In this document: positions 19,659 to 28,194 of the stretch, piece by piece | Numbering within the stretch: the stretch's first letter is position 1 | How the letters are laid out: each line of letters begins with the position of its first letter | DNA from: Bacillota bacterium | GTDB lineage: Bacteria; Bacillota; Clostridia; Christensenellales; SZUA-584 | DNA length: 64,000 bases | NCBI GenBank assembly: GCA_023461435.1 | Contig: JAEYLC010000034.1 | Span: forward strand, 124,001 to 188,000 | Reading direction: 5' to 3' | Notes under the pieces: generated by a model | What the model saw: the letters and a program-made list of their open reading frames with translations, nothing else | What the model was told of the DNA's origin: nothing | Databases searched by the model: none | Program-made: the position numbers and the translations under genes

Positions 19659-19670
19659 TCCTATGTATCG
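19659..19670 (+). other. Right recombination core of the sigK element
   Basis: An exact copy of TCCTATGTATCG, in the same codon phase as the left copy. The flank TAAGCATGTTCC (19650-19661) and the left flank GGAGCGCGCTTA (7157-7168) would form an imperfect palindrome (9 of 12 pairs) around TATGTATC in the excised circle, as expected for an attP site. Confidence 0.9.
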
Positions 19671-19733
19671 CGCATTGAAAGCAAGGCGATCGCGAAACTT
19701 GCCGCCGAGCTTTCGAAAAACTCTGGACTTTAG
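19659..19733 (+). CDS. sigK: 3' segment of sigK (end of region 4.2)
   Basis: The frame starting at the right core reads SYVSRIESKAIAKL ... NSGL and ends at TAG 19731. SYVSRIE-KA is the invariant end of sigma-K/sigma-E region 4.2; sigma-E in this window has SYISRLEKR at the same place. There is no start codon or ribosome binding site, so it is only expressed when joined to 6528-7157 by excision. Endonuclease IV begins 26 bases later. Confidence 0.95.
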   Translation, partial: SYVSRIESKAIAKLAAELSKNSGL

Positions 19734-19758
19734 CGGTGCGCTTCGTTAATATGATCGT

Positions 19759-20616
19759 ATGATTTATTTTGGGCCTGCGGGCAACTCGGACAGCTTTTAT
19801 GAGCAGGGCCATAAAAACACCTATGAGGCGTTTGAATGGCTGTATAACATGGGGCTTAACGCCTTTGAATATTCGTTTGGGCGCGGCGTGCGCCTCGGGC
19901 AGGCAGCCGCCGAGAAAATTGCGGAGCAGGCGGCTCTTTACGGCGTCAAGCTGAGCGTGCACGCGCCTTACTACATCAACCTCGCAACGGAAGAGCCGCA
20001 AAAGCAGGAAGGCAACTCGCGTTACCTCCTGCAGTCGGTCACGGCCGCCCGCTGGCTGGGCGCAAAGCGCGTGGTGTTTCATACGGGCTCGCATGGTAAG
20101 CTCGAAGCGGCGGACGCCTTTGAGCGCGCCAGGAACGCTTTGAAGGACATTCTTGAAGGGCTCGATGCGGCGGGGATATTCGATATTGAAATATGTCCCG
20201 AAACGATGGGCAGAATAAAACAGATCGGCGATATCGACGAGGTGATCGAGCTGTGCAGACTCGACGAACGGCTTGTACCCGCGGTTGATTTCGCGCATCT
20301 GCACGCGCGGGGCCGCGGCGCACTCAATACCGAGGAGGATTTTGCGGCCATACTTAATAAGCTCGAAGCCGGGCTCGGCGGAGAGCGCGCCAAGCGCTTT
20401 CATGTGCATTTTGCGCGCATCGAATACACGGCGGCGGGGGAGAAGATGCACCGCACATTCGCCGACACGAAATACGGGCCGGATTTTGCGCAGCTCGCCG
20501 CGCAGATCGTCAAGCGCGGTCTCGAACCCACGCTGATATGTGAGTCGCGCGGGACGATGGCCGAGGACGCGGCGGAGATGAAGCGTATTTATATGGAAAC
20601 GAGGGCAAAGGCATGA
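19759..20616 (+). CDS. Endonuclease IV-like AP endonuclease (TIM-barrel, AP2Ec family)
   Basis: 285 residues, near the usual length. The fold reads as a xylose-isomerase-like TIM barrel: SVHAPYYINL (first metal His), VVFHTGSHG, IEICPETMG (metal Glu), VPAVDFAHLHARG (Asp and His), FHVHFARIEYT and LICESRG. These match endonuclease IV, which cuts 5' of abasic sites. The GPAGNSDSFY start suggests the deoxyribonuclease IV subfamily of Clostridia. No strong ribosome binding site is seen before ATG 19759, so the start is less sure. It overlaps the next gene by 4 bases (ATGA). Confidence 0.85.
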   Translation: MIYFGPAGNSDSFYEQGHKNTYEAFEWLYNMGLNAFEYSFGRGVRLGQAAAEKIAEQAALYGVKLSVHAPYYINLATEEPQKQEGNSRYLLQSVTAARWLGAKRVVFHTGSHGKLEAADAFERARNALKDILEGLDAAGIFDIEICPETMGRIKQIGDIDEVIELCRLDERLVPAVDFAHLHARGRGALNTEEDFAAILNKLEAGLGGERAKRFHVHFARIEYTAAGEKMHRTFADTKYGPDFAQLAAQIVKRGLEPTLICESRGTMAEDAAEMKRIYMETRAKA

Positions 20617-21668
20617 GGATCCGTAAGCTGCGCGAGGCGCTGGCACGCAAGGGCGCGGATGCCGCGCTGATCACGACGGATGAAAACATTCGGTATTATT
20701 CGGGCTTTTCGGGGTCGAGCAGCCAGCTGCTGATCACGCAGAGCGAGAAGTATCTTTTCACGGATGCGCGTTACACGGAGCAGGCGGAAAGCGATACGGA
20801 TTTTGCCGTGATCGAGACGAAGAGCCCCGCGCGTCTCGCCGCGATATTCGAGCGCGCGAAGGCAGGCGGCAGACGGCTCGGCATCGACCTCACGGGTGTG
20901 TCATATAAGGCTTATAAAGATTATTTAAACCACATCGGCGAAGCCGATATCGTTGACATCTCCAGCGCGATCGATGCCCAGCGTATCGTGAAGGATGAAG
21001 CGGAGATCGCGCTGATCACCAAGGGCGCGCGCCATAACGACGAGCTGTTTTCGCATCTGTGCACGCTGATCCGTCCCGGCATCACGGAGATGGATATTAA
21101 GGCCGAGATCGTCTATTACATGAACAAGAGCGGTGCGGACACGGCGTTCGCGCCCATTGTTGCGTCGGGTCCGAATTCGAGCCTGCCGCACGCGACGCCC
21201 ACGAGCCGCGCGATTCAGCCCGGCGACTTTGTGACGATGGACTACGGCTGCCGCTTTGAGGGCTACTGCAGCGATTTTACGCGCACGGTGGGCATATTGG
21301 ATATAGACAAAGAGCAGCAAAAAGTATATGATATAGTGAAGTGCGCGGGTGATTTGGCGCTCCAAATGCTGGCGGAAGGCGTGCAGACGCGGGATGCGGA
21401 CGCAGCGGCTCGGAGCTATATCGCGCAGCACGGATACGCCGAAGCGTTCGGGCACGGTATGGGGCATGGCGTGGGGCTTTTCATCCACGAGGCGCCGACG
21501 CTGAATGAGATATCGTCGGATATACTGGCGGACGGCATGGCTGTCACGGTGGAGCCGGGCATTTATCTGAAAGGCCGATTCGGCGTGCGTATTGAAGATT
21601 TGTGTGTCATAAAGCACGGCGGCAGTGTCAATTTAACGGCAGCGCCGCGTGATCTGATAATCCTATAA
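20613..21668 (+). CDS. pepP: M24 family Xaa-Pro aminopeptidase
   Basis: 351 residues. The N-terminal creatinase-like domain ([30 protein letters not shown]) is followed by the pita-bread catalytic domain with all metal ligands: Asp in MDYGC, Asp in SDFTRTVG, His in [16 protein letters not shown], Glu in VEPGIYL and Glu in RIEDL. It removes N-terminal residues before proline. It sits between endonuclease IV and EF-P, a common clostridial order in which this peptidase directly precedes efp. The start overlaps the previous stop. Confidence 0.93.
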   Translation: MRIRKLREALARKGADAALITTDENIRYYSGFSGSSSQLLITQSEKYLFTDARYTEQAESDTDFAVIETKSPARLAAIFERAKAGGRRLGIDLTGVSYKAYKDYLNHIGEADIVDISSAIDAQRIVKDEAEIALITKGARHNDELFSHLCTLIRPGITEMDIKAEIVYYMNKSGADTAFAPIVASGPNSSLPHATPTSRAIQPGDFVTMDYGCRFEGYCSDFTRTVGILDIDKEQQKVYDIVKCAGDLALQMLAEGVQTRDADAAARSYIAQHGYAEAFGHGMGHGVGLFIHEAPTLNEISSDILADGMAVTVEPGIYLKGRFGVRIEDLCVIKHGGSVNLTAAPRDLIIL

Positions 21669-21685
21669 TTTGCTTGGAGGTAAAC

Positions 21686-22243
21686 ATGGTTTCAGCCGGA
21701 GATTTCAGAAAAGGCCTGACAATCGAGATAGACGGTCAGGTTTGGGTGATAGTGGATTTTCAACACGTTAAACCCGGAAAGGGCGCCGCGTTTGTGCGCA
21801 CCAAGATCAAAAACATCATGACCGGGAGCGTATTGGAAAGAACATTCAACCCGTCCGAGAAGTTCCCCAAGGCGCATGTGGAAACAAAGACGATGGAATA
21901 CCTGTACAGCGAAGGCGATCTGTACTATTTCATGGACAATGAAACCTATGAGCAGCTGCCGCTTAACCACACACAGGTGGAGGACGCGCTCAACTATATC
22001 AAAGAGAATATGCTTGTGACAATCAAGTTTTTCAAGGGCGCGGCGTTCTCGGTGGAACCGCCGAACTTTGTGGAGCTCGAGATCGCCGAAACGGACCCCG
22101 GCTTCAAGGGCGATACCGCCACTTCGGGCAACAAACCCGCGATACTCGAAACAGGCGCGAAGATCATGGTGCCGCTGTTTGTCAATCAGGGAGACAGAAT
22201 TCGCGTGGATACGCGTACCGGCGAGTACATGGAGCGCGCATAA
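21686..22243 (+). CDS. efp: Translation elongation factor P
   Basis: 185 residues, the standard EF-P length. ATG 21686 is preceded by TTGGAGG with good spacing. Three OB-like domains are evident: the KOW-like start ([18 protein letters not shown]), the tip loop KPGKGAAF with the lysine that may be modified, and the end ([17 protein letters not shown]). EF-P enters the E site and relieves ribosome stalling at polyproline. The proline-rich linkers of the three hydrolases in this window are plausible clients. A terminator follows. Confidence 0.97.
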   Translation: MVSAGDFRKGLTIEIDGQVWVIVDFQHVKPGKGAAFVRTKIKNIMTGSVLERTFNPSEKFPKAHVETKTMEYLYSEGDLYYFMDNETYEQLPLNHTQVEDALNYIKENMLVTIKFFKGAAFSVEPPNFVELEIAETDPGFKGDTATSGNKPAILETGAKIMVPLFVNQGDRIRVDTRTGEYMERA

Positions 22244-22255
22244 GGACAAGCAATC

Positions 22256-22284
22256 AAAGGCTTGGGAGACCGGGCCTTTTTGTT
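22256..22284 (+). terminator. Terminator after efp
   Basis: AAAGGC (22256-22261) pairs with GCCTTT (22274-22279), with partial inner pairing of GG and CC, followed by T residues. Confidence 0.65.
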
Positions 22285-22388
22285 TTGCTTATAAACTGTG
22301 TTAAAAAAGTCACAATGTTTTAATTTACCTCTTGCTATTTTGTGTATCTGATGGCTTAATGAAACTATACAGGTGGAGGAATACATTG

Positions 22389-22577
22389 ATGACTATAATC
22401 ACGAAACGGGGCCGCGTCTATAAGCTGGTGGGCACCTGGGACAGTGAGCTGGTGTTTGCGCCGGACGATGGGCTCGATGATCAGGTGATGATCTATTCGG
22501 CGGATGAGGTCAAAGAGCTGCTGAAAACAGGCAAAATTCTTGACGTTTCCACAGGACAATCCGCATATCCGAATTGA
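22389..22577 (+). CDS. Small conserved-looking hypothetical protein, 62 residues
   Basis: GGAGG lies about 9 bases before ATG 22389. The product starts MTIITKRGRVYKLVGTWDSEL and is acidic and soluble, with a C-terminal stretch SADEVKELLKTGKILD. I do not recognise a family. It stands alone between efp and a convergent gene. Good ribosome binding site and protein-like composition support it as real. Confidence 0.6.
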   Translation: MTIITKRGRVYKLVGTWDSELVFAPDDGLDDQVMIYSADEVKELLKTGKILDVSTGQSAYPN

Positions 22578-22753
22578 TGAACGCTCACCGCTTTTTGGGC
22601 ATTATTCTATAGACTTTTTACGCAGCTATACGATGAATTGCAGTGCTTTCCTATATACAGCTGTCTCAAATTTAAAAAGATAAGAACAAAAATTTTTGAA
22701 CAATAATTTCTGTATGATTCACTCGATTAAAACATAAGCAGATGATACTGCGT

Positions 22754-23209
22754 TTATTCCATATGATAGCCGTGCGCTTCCGATGTTTTTTTAAGCCGCG
22801 CCGCGACGTTTTTGAGCCGCTTGACGTGCGGAATACCTTGAAACCGGCCGTCACCGGTCAGCGTATCTGTCAAATGGGATACGGCATTTAAGAAAATAAA
22901 GAAGGAGACTTCATACATTCGTTCATCTATAGGCTTTGCGTTTTCCAGCAGGCAAAGCAAGGCGGGGCTTGCGCCGCGCTGGCGGACCGTGAACGAATAT
23001 GCGGAATCCGGAAAGAAAAATTCTTCCTCGCCGTTAAGGCCCGCATCCAAAAGGCTCAGCAGGTTTTCCGACCACATGATCAGCGTTTCGCCGACGCTGC
23101 CCGACCAGCGGTTTTTCGGAAAGGGGCTGCCGTCAATTTCGATATGCAGCGCGCCCAAAATTCCGTCCTCGTTCCACTCATATACGTTTGAGACCAGATC
23201 GAATTTCAT
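22754..23209 (-). CDS. Hypothetical protein, 151 residues
   Basis: The start is placed at 23209 (MKFDLVSNVYEW) because GGAGG lies about 10 bases before this ATG; a TTG 5 codons upstream overlaps the ribosome binding site. The protein is soluble, with beta-rich N-terminal half (ALHIEIDGSPFP) and a helical C-terminus. No family recognised. It is divergent from the CDF transporter. Confidence 0.65.
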   Translation of the reverse strand: MKFDLVSNVYEWNEDGILGALHIEIDGSPFPKNRWSGSVGETLIMWSENLLSLLDAGLNGEEEFFFPDSAYSFTVRQRGASPALLCLLENAKPIDERMYEVSFFIFLNAVSHLTDTLTGDGRFQGIPHVKRLKNVAARLKKTSEAHGYHME

Positions 23210-23310
23210 CTGCAGCTCCTCCAAGGAATTTCCTTTTATTATTTGCGCAATATTGATATGATAATCATGTGCAGCTTCTTTAGCAAATCTAAAAAACGGA
23301 GTTTTTTAAC

Positions 23311-24219
23311 GTGCAGAAAGACGAAGGTATACGCATCATCACGCTTTGCTTCATCGGCAACATCGTTTTGCTGCTGCTCAAGGGCACGGTGGGTTTCCTG
23401 ACGGGCAGTGAAGCGCTCAAAGCGGATGCCTTCAATTCGGCGGGTGATGTGGTCAATACCGTCGTTGTGCTGCTCGGGCTCCGCTATGCGCTGAGGCCCA
23501 AAGACAAGGGCCATCACTACGGCCACGGCAAGATGGAAGCGCTCGTCTCATTTTTCGTCGGTATCCTGGTGGCCGCGGCGACAGGAACCATCGTCTATGA
23601 AGCGGTGAATGCGATCATCGCGGGAGAAGCGGGTCAGCCGAGTCTGGCGGCGCTCGCGGCGGCGCTCGTGTCCATCGCCGTGAAGGCCGTGATGTATAAG
23701 ATAACATCTTCTGCGGGAAAGCGGCTGAATTCCATCGCCGTGATCACAAACGCGATGGATCACCGCAACGATCTTTTCGCGACATCGGGCGCGGCGCTTT
23801 CTATCATGCTCTCGTTTGCGGGGCAAATGACGGGGGCAAGAGCGCTGACAGTCTATTCGGAATCTGTCGTGGCGATACTGATCAGCGGCGTGATCGTCAA
23901 AACCGCGTTGTCGATCATCGCGGAATCGAGCCGGATGCTGCTGGATGCGGCCCCCGACGATGAAACGATGGACTCGCTGCGTCTGCTCGCCGCCGGAGCG
24001 CCGGGCGTTTCGGCTTTAAGCTGGCTCAAGTGCCGGCGCATGGGGCGCGGGCTGCTGGTGGACGCGGCGGTCGAGGTGGACGGACGCATCAGCGTCATCG
24101 CGGGGCATGCGGTGGCCGATGCAGTGCGCGATGCCATACAAAGCGCTTACCCGGCGGTCATTGATGTTGTGGTGCACGTAAACCCGGCACAAACGAATCA
24201 CTTTATATTGAGCAATTAA
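23311..24219 (+). CDS. Cation diffusion facilitator (CDF) family transporter
   Basis: 302 residues starting at GTG 23311. About six transmembrane helices and a C-terminal cytoplasmic domain are visible. The metal-site motifs are ADAFNSAGD in helix 2 (Asn replaces the usual His of HSxxD) and DHRNDLF in helix 5. A GHHYGHGKMEAL loop between helices 2 and 3 is typical. CDF proteins export Zn, Mn, Fe or Co against protons. The changed helix-2 site suggests a specificity other than Zn; this is inference from family knowledge. Confidence 0.9.
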   Translation: MQKDEGIRIITLCFIGNIVLLLLKGTVGFLTGSEALKADAFNSAGDVVNTVVVLLGLRYALRPKDKGHHYGHGKMEALVSFFVGILVAAATGTIVYEAVNAIIAGEAGQPSLAALAAALVSIAVKAVMYKITSSAGKRLNSIAVITNAMDHRNDLFATSGAALSIMLSFAGQMTGARALTVYSESVVAILISGVIVKTALSIIAESSRMLLDAAPDDETMDSLRLLAAGAPGVSALSWLKCRRMGRGLLVDAAVEVDGRISVIAGHAVADAVRDAIQSAYPAVIDVVVHVNPAQTNHFILSN

Positions 24220-24291
24220 CGTTAGGCGCAATCATATGCGTTCACTTCCCCTAATATACTTATAAAAAAGCGCATAGGGGGAGGAATGGGT

Positions 24292-25254
24292 ATGCTGAAA
24301 AAGGCATTGGCAACGATCGTCGCGATTTTCCTGGTGATTGGTATCGCAGGCTGCGGCGCGAAGGAAGAAGAACCATATGAAGAAATACCGGCGGCAAATA
24401 TTGAGGAAACTGACGCCAACATGAGAGATACCATTCTTTATCTCGAGGACGATTACGGCTATATCGTGCCCGTGATGAAGCAGATAGAGTGGGTGGAGGG
24501 CATCGGGGCCGCCACCGTATCCGAGCTGGTGGCTGATTCAAATACCGATTCCCAGATGGAGTATTTAGGGCTTAATCCGATACTGTCGGAAGGCACGGAG
24601 CTCAGTCTTTCCATCAAGGAGGGCGTCGCAACGCTTCAGCTCAGCGGCGAGGCGATAAAGGGCAAGGATGCCGTGGATGAGATGAGCAAGGTGGTGGCGC
24701 TGGTCAATACGCTGACCGAGTTCCCGACGATCGACAAGGTCAGTATCCGTCAGGATGGATGCACCGACGCGCTGCCGCTTGGGACCGATATCAGCGCGGC
24801 GTTTGAAACGTTTGACCTCAATGTCATCGGCTCGGTCTCCGAGGATGATACGGGCGACGCTTCCAAGCTGCTGCTCTACTTTGAGAACGAGGCCGGAACG
24901 GCCATCGTGCCTGTCACCAAATACGTGGGCGGTCAGGCGGACGCTTTTGCGGCCATGAACGAGCTTGTGAAGGGCCCCGGACAGGGCGGCCTTAAAAGCG
25001 CGTTCCCCGAAGGGACTGAGCTGCTCGGTGTGACGGTAGACGATAACGGTATCGCGTCGATCAACTTCTCAAAAGAGCTGGATACGGTGAAAGATAAGCC
25101 GGAGCAGGAAAAAGCGCTGTTCCGCAGCATCATATTGACGCTGATGCAGTTTGACAATATCGATGAAGTGCGTATACTGGTGGATGGAAAGGAATACTCT
25201 TCCACGTCCCAGACGACAATGGCCACGCCGGAGTTCGTCAACACAATGGAGTAA
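24292..25254 (+). CDS. gerM: GerMN-domain lipoprotein (sporulation/germination GerM-like)
   Basis: The start at 24292 gives GGGGGAGG a 7-base spacing and a lipoprotein signal (MLKKALATIVAIFLVIGIAGC, lipid Cys about residue 21). Two GerMN domains follow: residues about 60-170 (MKQIEWVEGIGAATVSELV ... GTELSLSIKEGVATLQLSGE) and about 190-300 (YVGGQADAFAAMNELVKGP ... EGTELLGVTVDDNGIASINFSKEL). GerM is linked to cortex synthesis and germination in Bacillus. Extracytoplasmic and membrane-anchored. RNase PH begins 14 bases later, an order (gerM-rph) also seen in bacilli. Confidence 0.88.
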   Translation: MLKKALATIVAIFLVIGIAGCGAKEEEPYEEIPAANIEETDANMRDTILYLEDDYGYIVPVMKQIEWVEGIGAATVSELVADSNTDSQMEYLGLNPILSEGTELSLSIKEGVATLQLSGEAIKGKDAVDEMSKVVALVNTLTEFPTIDKVSIRQDGCTDALPLGTDISAAFETFDLNVIGSVSEDDTGDASKLLLYFENEAGTAIVPVTKYVGGQADAFAAMNELVKGPGQGGLKSAFPEGTELLGVTVDDNGIASINFSKELDTVKDKPEQEKALFRSIILTLMQFDNIDEVRILVDGKEYSSTSQTTMATPEFVNTME

Positions 25255-25268
25255 AGGACTTAAAACAA

Positions 25269-25982
25269 ATGACAAGAGCTGATGGCCGCGCCGCTCAGCA
25301 GCTGCGGCCTTTAACGATTCGAAAAGCCTATCTGAAAAACGCGCACGGAAGCGCTCTCGTTTCCTGGGGCGGCACCACGGTGCTTTGCACAGCCATGTAT
25401 GAGACGGGTGTGCCGCCTTTTCTCGAGAACACGGGCAAAGGTTGGCTCACCGCCGAATACGCGATGCTGCCCGCCAGCACGCCGACGCGCAAGCCGCGTG
25501 AAACGAAGCGCCCCGACGGGCGCAGCACCGAGATTGGGCGGCTGATCGGGCGGAGCCTGCGCTGTGCGGTGGATTTTGGATTGATGCCGGGGCTCACGAT
25601 CCATATCGACTGCGACGTGCTGGACGCGGACGGCGGCACGCGTACCGCGGCGATCACGGGGGGCTATGTGGCGCTCTGCGAGTGCGTAGAGAAAATGCTG
25701 CAGGAAGGCTTGATCATCGAGTCGCCCGTTGTCAGCGGTGTGGCGGCGGTGAGCTGCGGCATCGTGGACGGGGCATGTGTGCTCGATCTGAATTTTGACG
25801 AAGACAGCCGGGCCGAGGCGGACGTGAACGTGGTGATGTCGCACGGCGGCGGCTTTATCGAGGTGCAGGGCACGGGAGAAAAACGGCCCATAATTCCCGA
25901 GGAGCTCGGCGAACTGCTGGGGCTCGCGGCGCATGGCATCTTAGAGATACAAAAGATACAGGAGGACGCGCTGCAAGGATGA
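25269..25982 (+). CDS. rph: Ribonuclease PH
   Basis: 237 residues, full length. Family motifs: TRADGRAAQQLRPL, GGTTVLCTA, GWLTAEYAMLP, RSTEIGRLIGRSLR, IDCDVLDADGGTRTAAITG, and FIEVQGTGE. The enzyme trims tRNA 3' ends by phosphorolysis and forms a hexamer. It overlaps rdgB by 4 bases (ATGA), starting an rph-rdgB-phosphoesterase operon. Confidence 0.97.
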   Translation: MTRADGRAAQQLRPLTIRKAYLKNAHGSALVSWGGTTVLCTAMYETGVPPFLENTGKGWLTAEYAMLPASTPTRKPRETKRPDGRSTEIGRLIGRSLRCAVDFGLMPGLTIHIDCDVLDADGGTRTAAITGGYVALCECVEKMLQEGLIIESPVVSGVAAVSCGIVDGACVLDLNFDEDSRAEADVNVVMSHGGGFIEVQGTGEKRPIIPEELGELLGLAAHGILEIQKIQEDALQG

Positions 25983-26560
25983 GCAGACTGTTGATTGCGA
26001 CGAACAATCAGGGCAAGGTGAGGGAAATCAAGGCGATTCTCGGCGGCTTTTACGACGAGATCGTCTCACTGAAGGAGGCGGGGATCAGCCTCGAGGTCGT
26101 TGAAGACGGCGACAGCTTTGAGGAAAACGCGATAAAAAAAGCGCACGAGGCGGCGGACATGGCCGGATGCGACGCGCTGGCCGACGATTCGGGGCTTTGC
26201 GTGGACGCGCTGCATGGCGCGCCCGGCATCTATTCCGCGCGGTATGCGGGCGAAGATGCGACGGACGGGCAGAACAACGAGAAGCTGCTCAAGGAACTGC
26301 AGGGCATCAAGGACCGCAGCGCGCGTTTTGTGAGCGTGGTGGCGCTTGTTTCGGGCGGCAAAGTGACGACGGCGTGCGGCGAGGTGTGCGGTGTGATTGC
26401 GCAGGCGCCCTCGGGAGACGGCGGGTTTGGTTATGATCCGCTGTTTTTTGTGCCCGAACTGGGACAAACCTTCGCCGAAATAGCCGCCGACGTGAAAAAT
26501 GGCCTGAGCCACAGGGCGCGAGCGCTTGAGGCGCTGCAAGAAAAGCTCGCCGGTTCATGA
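25979..26560 (+). CDS. rdgB: XTP/dITP pyrophosphatase (RdgB/HAM1)
   Basis: 193 residues. The start LLIATNNQGKVREIKAIL has the SxNxxK substrate motif (T here). ADDSGLCVDALHGAPGIYSARYAG holds the catalytic Asp, and GDGGFGYDPLFF and LSHRARAL complete the nucleotide site. It hydrolyses non-canonical purine triphosphates (XTP, dITP) to keep them out of DNA and RNA. It is translationally coupled to genes on both sides by 4-base overlaps. Confidence 0.97.
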   Translation: MSRLLIATNNQGKVREIKAILGGFYDEIVSLKEAGISLEVVEDGDSFEENAIKKAHEAADMAGCDALADDSGLCVDALHGAPGIYSARYAGEDATDGQNNEKLLKELQGIKDRSARFVSVVALVSGGKVTTACGEVCGVIAQAPSGDGGFGYDPLFFVPELGQTFAEIAADVKNGLSHRARALEALQEKLAGS

Positions 26561-27030
26561 AGAAGATACTGATACTCGCCGACACGCACGGCGTCAAGAT
26601 CAAAATGCTGGCGGCGGTGCACCGATTCGTCGAGGCGGACATGATATTTCACTTGGGCGATTATACCCGCGACGCCGACTATATCCGCACATTGACGCAA
26701 AAGCCTGTCTACAGCGTGCGCGGCAACTGTGATTTGAATTCCACTGCCGAAGCCGAGTTGGTGCTGTCCGTCGAAGGCGTGAAAATATTGCTCGTGCACG
26801 GGCATAAACAGAGCGTGAAATCATCGCTGCTGGGGCTCGGGCTGTATGCGCGGGAGAAGGAGGCGGAGGTCGCGCTTTTTGGGCATACGCATATCCCGGC
26901 AGAGCAGTTTTACGACGGTGTCCATCTGTATAATCCGGGCAGCCTTGGCGAACCGCGCACAAACCCCGCGACAGTGGGGCTCATGACGGTGGATCAGGGC
27001 GCTGTGAATATAAAGACCGTAAGGCTTTGA
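26557..27030 (+). CDS. YfcE/MJ0936-type metallophosphoesterase
   Basis: 157 residues. The metal motifs are in order: LADTHG (DxH), FHLGDY (GD), VRGNCD (GNCD), LVHGH and FGHTHIP. This is the small single-domain calcineurin-like family that follows rph-rdgB in many Firmicutes. The in vivo substrate is not known for the family. Start overlaps the rdgB stop. Confidence 0.93.
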   Translation: MKKILILADTHGVKIKMLAAVHRFVEADMIFHLGDYTRDADYIRTLTQKPVYSVRGNCDLNSTAEAELVLSVEGVKILLVHGHKQSVKSSLLGLGLYAREKEAEVALFGHTHIPAEQFYDGVHLYNPGSLGEPRTNPATVGLMTVDQGAVNIKTVRL

Positions 27031-27067
27031 GAGGGCTCGTTATGATCCGTTGCGCTGAGGTGAAAAT

Positions 27068-27868
27068 ATGATTCCGGAAGAACATCAGAATTTTATTGAC
27101 AAAGCTGTCGATATTCTGAAGCAGGATAACAGAATAGTCGGTATTGCGCTCGGCGGATCATATATATCGGGGAATATGGATGAGTATTCCGACCTTGATT
27201 TTGTGGTCGCTGTGAGTCCGCAGGACGCGCAGCAGATCATGGGCGAACGGATGGAGATTGCAAAAAAGCTCGGAAATCTGCTTTCCGCATTCACCGGCGA
27301 ACATGTGGGAGAGCCGCGCCTGCTGATCTGCTTGTATGATTCTCCGCTGCTGCATGTCGATTTGAAGTTTATATCCTTGGATGATGCGGGAAAGCGCGTT
27401 GAAGACCCTGTGATTCTCTATCAAAAGGATAATGCGCTGTCTCATGCCTTTTCGGCAAAGCCTGCTGCATTTCCGTATCCTGATTTGCAGTGGATTGAAG
27501 ACCGGTTTTGGGTATGGGTGCATTATGCGGCCGGGAAAATAGGCAGAGGAGAAATATTCGAGGCTGTCGAGACCATTTCGTTTCTGAGGCAGACTGTGGT
27601 TGCGCCGCTGATACTCATGAAGAACGGCAGGCTTCCGCGCGGCGTCAGAAATATAGAAGCTGATGCGCGCAAAGACTTGCCTGCTTTGCTCAAAACGGTA
27701 GCCGTTCATGAAGCGCAGAGCTGTATTTCGGCAGTGCGCGCGATCATTCGGCTTTATCTTGAATTGCGAGAGCCCTGTTCACGACAAAAGCTCGTCGTTA
27801 GACATCATGCGGAAGCAAAAGCATTGGAATACCTTGAGTTTATTGCCAACCGGGTTTCGAATTCTTGA
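27068..27868 (+). CDS. MNT/aminoglycoside-type nucleotidyltransferase
   Basis: 266 residues. The N-terminal nucleotidyltransferase core has GGSYISG followed by SDLDFVV, with a third acidic strand at LHVDLKFI; together these give the three metal-binding acids of the fold. The C-terminal half is helical, like the aminoglycoside 6-adenylyltransferase-related proteins. GAGGTG precedes the ATG. It may modify a small molecule or a protein with AMP; the substrate cannot be read from the sequence. Lone gene. Confidence 0.8.
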   Translation: MIPEEHQNFIDKAVDILKQDNRIVGIALGGSYISGNMDEYSDLDFVVAVSPQDAQQIMGERMEIAKKLGNLLSAFTGEHVGEPRLLICLYDSPLLHVDLKFISLDDAGKRVEDPVILYQKDNALSHAFSAKPAAFPYPDLQWIEDRFWVWVHYAAGKIGRGEIFEAVETISFLRQTVVAPLILMKNGRLPRGVRNIEADARKDLPALLKTVAVHEAQSCISAVRAIIRLYLELREPCSRQKLVVRHHAEAKALEYLEFIANRVSNS

Positions 27869-27932
27869 ATCAACCGTTCTTTATTCATATGTTCAGTTGT
27901 ACTTTGCTTTCAGCAGATGAAGACCTGAAAAT

Positions 27933-28133
27933 TTATGTATAGTACTTATCCTCTGCCCATTTGGCGGGATTATCGACGATGTATTTCCAATGGATAAGGT
28001 AATCCTGTTCGTCGCGGATAATATGATCATAATACCCGTTTTGCCATAGGTCATATCGGCTTGTTTTGTTTGTATACCGTTTTAATGAAGAAATGAATTT
28101 GGAATGGTTCCATGGGTAGATTCGTTCGTGCAA
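27933..28133 (-). pseudogene. REP-associated (Y1, IS200-like) transposase C-terminal remnant
   Basis: The 66-codon frame contains LWQNGYYDHIIRDEQDYLIHWKYIVDNPAKWAEDKYY, split here: YDHIIRDE and the NPAKW ending are hallmarks of REP-associated tyrosine transposases. The N-terminal part with the HUH motif is missing and the catalytic-domain Tyr region alone remains. It is not expected to be active. A hairpin-forming repeat lies directly upstream. Confidence 0.75.
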
Positions 28134-28143
28134 ATACGATTCT

Positions 28144-28190
28144 GTAGGGCGCGATTTTCAAAGCGCGTCGTGATGTTTGCCGCGTCCTAC
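28144..28190. repeat. REP/MITE-like inverted repeat next to the transposase remnant
   Basis: GTAGGGCGCG (28144-28153) pairs with CGCGTCCTAC (28181-28190) with one wobble. A second short GCGC stem lies inside. Its place beside a RAYT remnant fits a REP-type element. Confidence 0.55.
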
Positions 28191-28194
28191 GTTT

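Larger units (their letters stand above)
7158..19670 (+). mobile_element. 12.5-kb sigK-intervening (skin-like) element
   Basis: The element lies between direct 12-bp cores and is 12,513 bp, a multiple of three, so removal restores the sigK frame exactly. It contains in order: IS1182-type transposase remnant (minus), LacI-family regulator (minus), GH95 giant surface protein, peroxiredoxin remnant, a 42-codon ORF and a large serine recombinase at the right end. It encodes no recognisable phage structural genes. Skin elements that split sigK and are excised in the mother cell are known from Bacillus subtilis and Clostridioides difficile. The site here, in the recognition helix of region 4.2, and the cargo seem different from those. 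Confidence 0.92.

Noticed and set aside
7146..19670. The 12-bp repeat as a chance match
   Set aside because: It coincides exactly with where sigK breaks and resumes, is in frame on both sides, and adjoins a serine recombinase gene.
19558..20646. Long minus-strand frame of 362 codons over the endonuclease IV-like gene
   Set aside because: It is a GC-driven shadow, rich in Arg, His and Ala, with no family features, while the plus strand encodes a clear endonuclease IV-like protein.
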